Part shown: piece after piece, positions 16,559 to 24,001 of the stretch
Layout: every line of letters starts with the position of its first letter
Numbering within the stretch: the stretch's first letter is position 1
Assembly: GCA_021787845.1 (NCBI GenBank)
Contig: JAJYLH010000006.1
Coordinates: 95,412-159,411, forward strand
Source: Myxococcales bacterium
GTDB lineage: Bacteria > Myxococcota > Myxococcia > Myxococcales > JAJYLH01
Length of the DNA: 64,000 bases
Direction of reading: 5' to 3'
Program-made: the position numbers and the translations under genes
The notes under the pieces: model-generated
Databases searched by the model: none
Told to the model about the DNA's origin: nothing
What the model saw: the letters and a program-made list of their open reading frames with translations, nothing else

Positions 16559-18118
16559 CTAGCGGAAGACGCCCCGCCGCTCCCGCAAGAGCTTGTCGAG
16601 GCGCGCCTGGATGTCGCTGCGGACGTCCTCGGTCAGCTTCTCGACTTGGAGCTCGTCGGCCGCCTGCTCCCGGGTCAGGCGGATTTGCGGACCGAGCTCG
16701 ATGTGCCACTTGGTCGGCAGCGGAACGAGGCCCAAGGGGCCCAGGAGCGGAAACGTGGGGGTCACCGGCAGGAACGGCAGCCCGAAGGGCGCCACCGGCT
16801 TGACGAGCCGCCAGAGAAGTGGGTGCGCCTCCTCCGCGCCGACGATGGCGACCGGGACGATGGGCGCACCGGTGCGGACGGCGAGCTTGACGAACCCGCC
16901 GCGGCCGAACCGCTGGAGGCGATAGCGCCGCCCGAAGGTCTTGCCCAGGCCCTGGACGCCCTCGGGGAACACCGCCACCGCTTCGCCCGCGTGAAGGAGC
17001 GCTTCCGCGTTCTCCTGGCAGGCGCGGACGGCGCCGAAGCGGTTGAGCCACACCCCGACGAAGGGGAAGTGGAAGATGAAGTTCTCGACCAGCGGCCGGA
17101 CCGTGCGCTGGCGGGGATGGTCGTAGGCGACGGCGCACTTGAGCATCACCGTGTCCCACGGCAGCGCTCCCGAACGGTTCGAGACCAGGATCACCGGGCC
17201 CTCTTCGGGCAGATGCTCCAAGCCCTTCGCCTCCACCCGGAAGTAGCGCTGGTAGAGGGGCCGGAGCGCATCGAGGGCCTTCTGCTCGAAGCGGGCGTCG
17301 CGCCCGAAGGCGTCGACCTCGCGGGCGACGGGCGCGCGGGAGGCGGCGGCGACCAGACCCAGGCGGCTGAAGAGCCCTTCGGCCATCCGGCGCCCCTCGG
17401 CGCTGGAGAGCTGACCGGAAATCGCGGCCACCACCTTGCGCATCTCCTCGGTCGCGGCGGCGGCGGGCTTCTCCGCGAGCTTCTCCACCGTCTGGAAGGC
17501 TCCGGCGAGGGTCCGGTCGAGCTCCGGGCGGTCGAAGCGCAGGAGCCTCAGCCGGGGTCGGGAGCGCTTCTCCTCGGCGGGAGGCGGCGCGTCCTCCGGG
17601 GTGATCCCGTCGGCGGGCGTCGGCACCGTCGAAGTCTCGAGGCGGGCAGCCACCCGATGCGGGGACACGGGCGCGGGCGGCTCGGGCGCCGCGACCTCCT
17701 CGGTGGGCTCAGCCCCGGCGGCCTCCTCGGTGAGTCCGGCGGCGAGCTCGCGCTCCTCGGCGAACACGGGGCTTTCCACGTGCTCCGGCTCCGCTTCCGC
17801 CAGGCGCGGCTCGTCGGCGATCGGCTCGTCGGCGATCGGCTCGTCGGCCATCGGCTCGTCGGCCATCGGCTCGTCGGCCATCGGCTCGTCGGCGATCGGC
17901 TCGTCGGCGACCGCCGCTTCCGCGGGCGGCAGCGAGTCCATCTCGATGGGGGGAGCCGAAGCGGTCACGCCAGGCTCTTGCGGCCCCGGCGGGGTGCGGC
18001 GCTTGTGCTTGCCTTTCTTGCCCGAGGCCGCCGGCTGGTCCGGGGCCTGGCCACTTTCCGGCTCCCGCGGAGCGGCGCCTCGTTCGAAGGGGTCGTTGCC
18101 GAGCTTTCGCCGAGCCAT
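16559..18118 (-). CDS. PlsC-type lysophospholipid acyltransferase family protein with long N-terminal disordered region
   Basis: 519 residues. Residues 1 to about 200 are low-complexity, acidic and Pro/Ala/Glu-rich, including seven tandem ADEP(I/M) pentapeptides. The acyltransferase domain runs from about 300 to 500. Its block I reads VILVSNRSGALPWDTVML, where related proteins have NHSG...D, so the catalytic His is replaced by Arg (codon CGT, one base from CAT). Block III FPEGVQGLGK and block IV IVPVAIVGAEEA are good. If active it would acylate a lysophospholipid or similar acceptor at the inner membrane. ATG 18118 has a strong GAAGGAGGAGAAG ribosome binding site. It follows the SDR gene by 11 bases, so the two form an operon. 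Confidence 0.8.
   Translation of the reverse strand: MARRKLGNDPFERGAAPREPESGQAPDQPAASGKKGKHKRRTPPGPQEPGVTASAPPIEMDSLPPAEAAVADEPIADEPMADEPMADEPMADEPIADEPIADEPRLAEAEPEHVESPVFAEERELAAGLTEEAAGAEPTEEVAAPEPPAPVSPHRVAARLETSTVPTPADGITPEDAPPPAEEKRSRPRLRLLRFDRPELDRTLAGAFQTVEKLAEKPAAAATEEMRKVVAAISGQLSSAEGRRMAEGLFSRLGLVAAASRAPVAREVDAFGRDARFEQKALDALRPLYQRYFRVEAKGLEHLPEEGPVILVSNRSGALPWDTVMLKCAVAYDHPRQRTVRPLVENFIFHFPFVGVWLNRFGAVRACQENAEALLHAGEAVAVFPEGVQGLGKTFGRRYRLQRFGRGGFVKLAVRTGAPIVPVAIVGAEEAHPLLWRLVKPVAPFGLPFLPVTPTFPLLGPLGLVPLPTKWHIELGPQIRLTREQAADELQVEKLTEDVRSDIQARLDKLLRERRGVFR
17809..17914 (-). repeat. 15-bp in-frame tandem repeat in the acyltransferase gene
   Basis: About seven copies of CGGCTCGTCGGCGAT or CGGCTCGTCGGCCAT in a row on the plus strand, coding for alternating ADEPI and ADEPM on the minus strand. 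The copies are nearly identical, so length change by slippage is likely between strains. Confidence 0.85.
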
Positions 18119-18129
18119 CTTCTCCTCCT

Positions 18130-19098
18130 TCAGGCGGCGGCCCGGCCCAGGCGGGTCGAGCCGGCGAATGAGAGAATCGCGTCGCGGATGCCGTACTTGG
18201 GCGAAAGGCCCAGCTCGTCGTGCATCCGCTTCAGGTCCCCCACGCACAGGTACTTGAGGAAGTCGACCAGCCCCGGCGGGAACGCGCCCCACTGGACGGC
18301 CCACAAGGTCTGCGAGAACGAGCGGACCCAAGGGCCGGGCAGCGGCAGCGCCCGGGCGCCGGCGAGGCGGATCGCCTGCGAGAGCGCGAGCACCTCGGGA
18401 GCGCCGATGTTCACCGGGCCGCGGACGTCGCGGTGGAGGGCGAGCCGGGTCGCCTCGACCGCGTCCTCCTCATGGAGCAGTTGCACGAGGGGGTCGTAGC
18501 CGAGCAGGGTCGGGCAGAGCGCGCGCTGGAAGTAGAGGGTGGCGATGGTGTCGGCACTGGGGCCGAGGAGCGGCGCGAACCGGAGGACCGTCACCACCTT
18601 CTCCGGGTGCGCTTGCGCGAAGCGGGAGGCCTGCCGCTCGACTTCGACCTTGTCGGCGAGGAAGGCGCTCTGGCCCTGGCCGTCGAGCGGCGCCGACTCG
18701 GGGAGGAAGTTCGGGTGGTTGGCGGTCGCACCGTAGGTGAGCGTGGTCGAGCGCAGGACCACCTTGCCGACCCCGGTCGCCTCGGCCGCCGAGAGCACGT
18801 GGCGGGTGCCGATGGCCTCCAGCTCGTGGGCCCAGCCGCCCTTGTGGACCGGGCGCGCGAGAAAGGCGGTGTGGACGAGCGTGTCCAGGGCGTATTTTTC
18901 GATGAGCTCGGCGAGAAGCTCGCCGGAACGCGGATGGACGAGGTCGAGCCGGTGCCAGACCGCCTTCTCCAGGTCGCGCCCCGGCGCCTTGAAGTCGAGC
19001 GCCACCACCCGCTCGACCGTCTCGTCGGCCTCGAGCGCGAGCAGCAGCGCCCGGCCGAAGAAGGTCTCGCTCCCCGTCACCAGGACCCTGCGCCCCAT
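18130..19098 (-). CDS. Atypical extended SDR (NAD-dependent epimerase/dehydratase family)
   Basis: 322 residues. The nucleotide-binding start is MGRRVLVTGSETFFGRALLL, a loosened form of TGxxGxxG, followed by VVALDFKAPGRD and the substrate-domain strand VVLRSTTLTYGATANHP. The usual YxxxK pair of SDR enzymes appears here as FLADK, that is Phe in the Tyr position with the Lys kept. The protein may therefore bind NAD(P) and a sugar or lipid without normal redox chemistry, or use another acid. It is the first gene of an operon with the acyltransferase-like gene. ATG 19098 has GGAGG upstream, and longer readings begin with unlikely sequence. Function is inferred only to the family level. Confidence 0.78.
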   Translation of the reverse strand: MGRRVLVTGSETFFGRALLLALEADETVERVVALDFKAPGRDLEKAVWHRLDLVHPRSGELLAELIEKYALDTLVHTAFLARPVHKGGWAHELEAIGTRHVLSAAEATGVGKVVLRSTTLTYGATANHPNFLPESAPLDGQGQSAFLADKVEVERQASRFAQAHPEKVVTVLRFAPLLGPSADTIATLYFQRALCPTLLGYDPLVQLLHEEDAVEATRLALHRDVRGPVNIGAPEVLALSQAIRLAGARALPLPGPWVRSFSQTLWAVQWGAFPPGLVDFLKYLCVGDLKRMHDELGLSPKYGIRDAILSFAGSTRLGRAAA

Positions 19099-19247
19099 CG
19101 AAAAGCCTCCGTTCGGCCTCATCGCATGTTCGATGCGCCGCGTCAATCGCTTTTTGACGCAGCGCGTTGAGCGGCGGACAGTGCGGGGAAAGAGGCATTG
19201 ATGCCCAGGCTTCGCGGCGGGCGGCGGGGGCTATGCTGGCGAGGCCG

Positions 19248-21182
19248 ATGCCGACGGTCCACCGCCTTTCCGAAGCGCTCGCCAACCAGATCGCCGCGGG
19301 CGAGGTGGTCGAGCGGCCGGCGGCTGCGGTCAAGGAGCTGGTGGAGAACGCGCTCGACGCGGGCGCCGGGCGGGTCGAGGTGCGGCTCGTGGACGGGGGG
19401 CGAAGGCGCCTCGAGGTGGTCGACGACGGGTCCGGAATGGGGCGGGAGGATGCGTTGCTCGCCCTCGAGCGGCACACGACCAGCAAGCTCTCCCTCGCCG
19501 CCGACCTCTTCGACCTGCGCACCTTCGGGTTTCGGGGGGAAGCGCTCCCGTCGATCGCGTCGGTCTCGCGGATGACCCTGACCACGCGGCCGGCCGGGGC
19601 GGTGGCGGCGACGCGGATCCGGATCGAGGGGGGCAAGGTCCTGGCGGTGGAAGAAGCAGGAGCGCCGCCGGGGACCCGGGTGGAAGTAGACGACTTGTTC
19701 TTCAACGTGCCGGCCCGGCTCAAGTTCTTGAAGTCGCGCGCGACCGAGCAGGGGCACGTCGTCGACTGGGTGTCGCACCTGGCGCTCGCGAACCCGGAGG
19801 TCGCGTTTTCGGTGAGCGAGAGCGGTCGTGCCCTCTTCAAGGCGGAGCGGGCGGGGGAGCTCAAGGAGCGGATCGCGGCGGTGTTGGGGCGGGAGCTGTT
19901 CGAAGGGCTGCATCGGCTCGACGCCCGGGTGGGCGAGGTCTTTCTGACGGGGTACTGCGCCGGTCCCGGCCGGCAGAACGCGACCAGCCGGGAGATCTTC
20001 ACGTTCGTCAACGGCCGCTACGTCCGGGAGAAGAGCCTCCTCGCGGCGGTGGCGCGCGCTTACGAGGGGGTCCTCCAGGTCGGACGCTCACCGGCGGCGG
20101 TCCTGTTCATCGAGGTGCCGCCGGGGAAGGTCGACGTCAACGTCCATCCGCAGAAGCTGGAGGTGCGCTTCTCCGAGCCGCGGGAGGTTTTCGAGGCGGT
20201 CTTCCGGAGCGTCCGGGACCTGCTCGCGGGCTCGCCCTGGCTTTCGAAGGCGCCGGCGCGGACCTACGCGCTCAGGCCCTCCCCGGCGGCGCAGCAGCGA
20301 AGCGACAGCGGTACCGAAGAGCTTTCGAGCCCGCCGCGGCCGATCGCGCCGCCCCATTCCGCACCCCAGGAGCCCTCCTGGGTGCCTCGGCAGGAGCGCA
20401 TCGCCGGCGCCCTCTCCCGGTGGGCAACGCGGCAGGGCCAGCGCGAGAGCCCGGACGAGCGGCCGCTCATCGCGCGCGATTCGGCCACCGACCCGCCGAA
20501 CCCGCCCCCGGTCGAACCGGGTCAGGAGCAAGGCGAGAGCGGTCCCGTCCTACGCTTGGCCGAGCTGCGTTACCTGGGCCAGGTGCACCGCACCTATCTC
20601 GTCTTGGAGGCGCCGGAGGGGCTGGTGCTCCTGGACCAGCACGCGGCGCACGAGCGGGTCCTCTACGAGCGGTTTCGCGCCGAGCGGGCGGGAGAAGCGA
20701 AGGAGGGCGTGCCGCTCTTGGTGCCGCGGACGCTCGAGTTCTCGGCGGCGGATGCCCGGCTCATCGAGAGCGCTCTCGATGAGCTTCGCGACCTGGGCTT
20801 CGACCTGGAGCCCTTCGGCGGCTCGACCTTCTCCCTGACCGCGGTGCCGGCGGCGCTCGAAGGAGCGGATGCGAACCGGCTCCTGCGTCAGCTCGCGCAG
20901 GAGCTGCGGCAGACGGGGACCCCGAGCGCGGCGGACCGGCTGGAGGAGGCGCTGCTCGCGCGGATGGCCTGCCACGCGGCGGTGCGCGCGGGAGACGCGC
21001 TCTCGCCGGAGGAGGCGAAAGCGCTCCTCGTGACCCTGGACGGGACGCCGTTTCACGCGCAGTGTCCGCACGGGCGGCCGGTGGTGGTGCGCTTCGACGC
21101 GGCGAGGCTCGAGGAGCTGTTCCAGCGAAAGTACCCGGGCACGCCGAAGGCGGCCGGGCGCGACCGGGTGGAGCGCAGCTAG
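19248..21182 (+). CDS. mutL: DNA mismatch repair protein MutL
   Basis: 644 residues, full length. The GHL ATPase N terminus shows LANQIAAGEVVERPA, then VKELVENALDAGA (Glu30 and Asn34 positions), VVDDGSGMG, and TFGFRGEALPSIASVS. The transducer domain carries NGRYVREKSL and DVNVHPQKLEVRF. After a Pro-rich linker the C-terminal domain has the metal-dependent nicking motif DQHAAHERVLYE (about 463-474), plus ACHAAVRAG and CPHGRP. It should therefore be an endonuclease-type MutL as in bacteria without MutH. ATG 19248 is the family start. A TATGCT box ends 10 bases before it and no ribosome binding site is visible. mutS is not nearby. Confidence 0.96.
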   Translation: MPTVHRLSEALANQIAAGEVVERPAAAVKELVENALDAGAGRVEVRLVDGGRRRLEVVDDGSGMGREDALLALERHTTSKLSLAADLFDLRTFGFRGEALPSIASVSRMTLTTRPAGAVAATRIRIEGGKVLAVEEAGAPPGTRVEVDDLFFNVPARLKFLKSRATEQGHVVDWVSHLALANPEVAFSVSESGRALFKAERAGELKERIAAVLGRELFEGLHRLDARVGEVFLTGYCAGPGRQNATSREIFTFVNGRYVREKSLLAAVARAYEGVLQVGRSPAAVLFIEVPPGKVDVNVHPQKLEVRFSEPREVFEAVFRSVRDLLAGSPWLSKAPARTYALRPSPAAQQRSDSGTEELSSPPRPIAPPHSAPQEPSWVPRQERIAGALSRWATRQGQRESPDERPLIARDSATDPPNPPPVEPGQEQGESGPVLRLAELRYLGQVHRTYLVLEAPEGLVLLDQHAAHERVLYERFRAERAGEAKEGVPLLVPRTLEFSAADARLIESALDELRDLGFDLEPFGGSTFSLTAVPAALEGADANRLLRQLAQELRQTGTPSAADRLEEALLARMACHAAVRAGDALSPEEAKALLVTLDGTPFHAQCPHGRPVVVRFDAARLEELFQRKYPGTPKAAGRDRVERS

Positions 21183-21227
21183 GAACCCGGGAGGAAATCG
21201 ACTGTTCATGTCCACATCGGCTCCTCG

Positions 21228-21262
21228 TTTCCGCTCATCGCGAGCCTGCCGAAAGGCTCAGG
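21228..21262. repeat. REP-like palindromic unit
   Basis: CCGCTCATCGCGAGCCTGCC followed by GAAAGGCTCAGGGG, containing GAGCCT / AGGCTC arms. Related sequences ending ATGAGCGG lie near 13672-13686, and a CCGCTCATCC form near 5052-5061. The rest of the 279-bp gap between mutL and the STAS gene holds no gene I can support. Confidence 0.4.
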
Positions 21263-21461
21263 GGAAGCGGTCCAGGACAGCACGACGCGTCAAGCCTATT
21301 CGATTCCGGCCACTGACTGGTCGGAAGCGCCGCCGAGATCGAGCTCGAGCTCGTCCGGACCGCGGTCGAGTGGCGAGCGTCCGCGGAGAAGTCGGTCGCC
21401 CATCGACTGCGCCCCGGGCGTGTTCGTTGCCTCGAGGCTTCTGGCAGGTCACGTCAGACCG

Positions 21462-21776
21462 CTAGTCCTCGGTGTCGATTCCAAAATAGCGGAACATCCG
21501 GAGTTGATGGGTGCGCAGTCCCTTGAGCGAGACCTTCGGCTCCCGCTCCGTGCGGCGCAGCGCGAGGTCGTGCGCCAGCACCGCGACCCCGAAGTCGTAG
21601 AATTCGCGGACTTTCGTGAAGTCGAGGACCACGGGATCGCTCCCACCCAGCATCGCCTCCAGGGTGTGCGCCAGCTCGGCCGCCCTGGCGCCGTCGAAGA
21701 CCCCCTCCACGACGATGGTCCGCACCTCTCCCGTCGCGTGGACGGCTCCCGATTTCGGTCGCGAGGTGGTCGTCAT
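21462..21776 (-). CDS. STAS-domain protein (anti-sigma-antagonist-like)
   Basis: 104 residues. The fold pattern fits a STAS domain: an opening beta-hairpin GEVRTIVVEGVFDGARAAEL, a helix, then DPVVLDFTKVREFYDFGVAV, where many STAS proteins have a phosphorylatable Ser after the Asp strand. Here the corresponding stretch is Tyr-Asp-Phe, so classical kinase-controlled switching is doubtful. The C terminus is LKGLRTHQLRMFRYFGI. ATG 21776 follows a good AAGGAGAG ribosome binding site. No anti-sigma factor gene is adjacent. It may be a small regulatory binding protein; the partner is unknown. Confidence 0.65.
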   Translation of the reverse strand: MTTTSRPKSGAVHATGEVRTIVVEGVFDGARAAELAHTLEAMLGGSDPVVLDFTKVREFYDFGVAVLAHDLALRRTEREPKVSLKGLRTHQLRMFRYFGIDTED

Positions 21777-21833
21777 CTCGAGCTCTCCTTCCTTCGTCGC
21801 GTGGGGCGCGCGGTCGGTGGCTCGGACCTCTGG

Positions 21834-21863
21834 ATCATACACCCGTCCTCAGCGGCCACCCAA
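21834..21863 (-). promoter_or_regulatory. Candidate sigma-70-type promoter of the STAS gene
   Basis: On the minus strand TTGGGT, an 18-base spacer and TATGAT, ending 57 bases before the ATG at 21776. The -10 is near consensus and the -35 weak. The rest of the 363-bp stretch 21777-22139 shows nothing else. Confidence 0.4.
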
Positions 21864-22139
21864 GCCAAAGAACCGGGCACCGGCGTCACGTCTTTCGATG
21901 AGGTCTGTTCCTGTCCCTCGCAAAGGGGCGACGAGGCTCAAGCAAGCCCCCGGCCAGAGGGGAAGATCGGCGGCGAAAGGCGGGAGCCCGGTCGACCCGG
22001 ACGCGCCCCGGCGTCGATTTTCCCGGTTCACGAAGGGCGAACGCGCAAGATGTGCACGCCTCGCTCGGGGCCTCGGGCGAGAAACCCCGGCTGGCGAGCG
22101 TCCACGGGCTGTCCCCAGCGTCGCTCGGGTCCGGTCGAG

Positions 22140-22874
22140 CTATCCGCCGCGGTGCGCCAAGGCCTCGCGGGCCAGGCGGTCGCGCTCCGAGAGCACCCGC
22201 GCCGGATACCCGTCGAGAGCCGAGCGGGTGTCGCCACTGAGCGCCTGCCGCGCCCCGGCCGGGCCCCGGTTGTAGGCGAGCAGCGCCTCCCGCAGGGTCG
22301 GGTAGCGCTTCTCGAGCTTCTCCAGGTATCGCGCGCCGAGGGCGACGTTGGTTTCGACGTCGTAGAGCTGGGCCGGCCCGACGAGCCGCCGCCCCGCGCG
22401 CAAGGCGAGCTCGGCCCCGGTGGGGGGCCGAATCTGCATCAGGCCCACCGCGCCGGCGCCACTGTGCGCGTACGGGTCGAACCGGCTCTCGACCCGGGCG
22501 ACGGCGACGAGCAGCAGCGGGTCCAGGTGATGCCGGTGCGCCTGGGTGACGAGGGCGATGCCGAGCCGGCGCACGGTCTCGGGGGGCAGGCTCGGCCGCG
22601 CTCTGGCGACCTCGCGGAGGATTCCCAGCCGCGAGGCTTCCGACAGCGCTTTCGCCTGGCGGCGGCCCTCGAGCGCGGTCGCGAGCTCCCGGAAGCGCTC
22701 TTCGGCGTCGGTCGCCCGGACCAGGGCGGCGCGCGCGGCGGCTTGGGCCTGGGCGATCTGGAGGGACGCGGCGCGGGGGGCGCGGGCCCAGGAGCCGGTG
22801 GGCAGGAGCCCTCCGGCGGCGATCCCGAGGTAGGCCGCGAACACGTTGGTCACGAGACCGTGCGAGCTCTGCAT
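22140..22874 (-). CDS. Lytic transglycosylase, SLT domain
   Basis: 244 residues. A hydrophobic N-terminal segment (VTNVFAAYLGIAAGGLLP) acts as signal or anchor, a helical Ala/Arg-rich stretch follows, and an SLT lysozyme-like domain takes up about residues 120-244. The catalytic Glu is in LLLVAVARVESRFDPYAHSG, followed by the family motifs GAVGLMQIRPPTG, NVALGARYLEKL and LREALLAYNRGP. It cleaves the glycan strand of peptidoglycan to 1,6-anhydro ends during wall growth or machine insertion. ATG 22874 has a GGGGG stretch upstream; the longer reading is low-complexity Arg/Pro. It is divergent from rplC with 415 bases between. Confidence 0.85.
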   Translation of the reverse strand: MQSSHGLVTNVFAAYLGIAAGGLLPTGSWARAPRAASLQIAQAQAAARAALVRATDAEERFRELATALEGRRQAKALSEASRLGILREVARARPSLPPETVRRLGIALVTQAHRHHLDPLLLVAVARVESRFDPYAHSGAGAVGLMQIRPPTGAELALRAGRRLVGPAQLYDVETNVALGARYLEKLEKRYPTLREALLAYNRGPAGARQALSGDTRSALDGYPARVLSERDRLAREALAHRGG

Positions 22875-23289
22875 CGTTCCCCCCGGCCCGGAAAGGCCCG
22901 GCGCCGGCGAGGCCTCGGCGCCTCGCTGCCGGGTAGAGCCAGAGCAGCGGCCGTGCCGAGCCGAAGACCCGCCCTCCGACGTGCGTCTCTTCGCTCGTCG
23001 CGGGAAGAGCCGGTGCGCGCGCGGCCACCCGGGCGCCTCGGATGGGCACCGCCGAGCCCCGGGCGGGAAAACCGGTCGCGATCTGGGTCTGGCGCGCGGG
23101 ATGCGCAACCGCGGCACGGTGTGCGCCGGAAAAGGGCTTGACAAGGCGTGCCCAGTCGAGGCAGTTAAGCGCGCCCTCCAAGCGAAGCGGGGGCCGAAAA
23201 CTCAGGCGCGTTCGAAAGCGGACGGCGCCCCGGACGACGGTCGCTCTCGGCAGGCGATGCGCTCCGGAGACCAGAGAAAGAGGTGGAAG
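22875..23289. other. Divergent promoter region before rplC
   Basis: 415 bp with no gene. A perfect -35 hexamer TTGACA at 23138-23143 points toward rplC; the -10 at 17 spacing is poor (CAGTTA near 23162-23167). If used, it gives an untranslated leader of about 110-120 nt, long enough for control, but I could not fold a clear structure by eye. Confidence 0.4.
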
Positions 23290-23943
23290 ATGCCGGTCGG
23301 GTTGATCGGTCGGAAGATGGGGATGACGCGCGTCTTCACCGACGACGGGGAGCAGATTCCCGTCACGGTGGTGGCGGTCGGGCCCTGCGTCGTCGTCGGC
23401 AAGCGCACCGAGGAGCAGGACCGCTACAGCGCCCTCCGGGTGGGCTTCGGCGAGCGCAAGCCCAAGCACACGAACAAGCCACGGGCGGGCGAGGCGAAGA
23501 AGAGCGGGCAGAAGGCGCCGCTGAAGATCCGGGAGATGCGGCTGACCGCGGAGGAGCTTGCGAAGTTCGAAATCGGCCAGGAGCTCAAGGCCGACCTGTT
23601 CCAGAAGGGGCAGGCGGTCGACGTCGTCGGCACCAGCAAGGGCAAGGGGTTCCAGGGCGTCGTCAAGCGCCACCACATGGCGGGCTTCGTCGAGGGCCAC
23701 GGCACCCACGAGTACTACCGGCACCCGGGCTCCATCGGCCAGCGCAAGACGCCGGGCCGGGTCTTCCTCAACAAGCGGCTGCCGGGGCACATGGGCGTCG
23801 AGCGCACCACGATCCAGAACCTCGAAATCGCCGGCGTCGACGTGGAGAACAACCTCCTGCTCGTGCGCGGGGCGATTCCCGGCCACAAGCAGGCGATCGT
23901 GGTGGTGAACCCGTCGGTCAAGGCGCGGGCGGCGAAGAAGTAG
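23290..23943 (+). CDS. rplC: 50S ribosomal protein L3, standing alone
   Basis: 217 residues, normal for bacterial L3, one of the first proteins to bind 23S rRNA and a builder of the peptidyl-transferase region. Start PVGLIGRKMGMTRVF, the core GTSKGKGFQGVVKRHH, and the conserved loop HPGSIGQRKTPGRVF, which includes the Gln that PrmB can methylate. It ends NLLLVRGAIPG with a Lys-rich tail. A GGTGGAAG sequence precedes the ATG. What is odd is the context: rpsJ should lie before it and rplD, rplW, rplB after it, but the flanks are a transglycosylase and a cysteine-rich lipoprotein. It is either a moved gene or a second copy. No frameshift or decay is seen. Confidence 0.96.
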   Translation: MPVGLIGRKMGMTRVFTDDGEQIPVTVVAVGPCVVVGKRTEEQDRYSALRVGFGERKPKHTNKPRAGEAKKSGQKAPLKIREMRLTAEELAKFEIGQELKADLFQKGQAVDVVGTSKGKGFQGVVKRHHMAGFVEGHGTHEYYRHPGSIGQRKTPGRVFLNKRLPGHMGVERTTIQNLEIAGVDVENNLLLVRGAIPGHKQAIVVVNPSVKARAAKK

Positions 23944-24001
23944 CGCTCGCGTTCGGCGCTCGCCCCGGGGGCCCCAAGTTTCTGCTACCCTCGCCCGCTC
24001 G

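Noticed and set aside
17809..17914. Short tandem units as a possible CRISPR array
   Set aside because: Units are 15 bp without spacers and are in frame within a gene.
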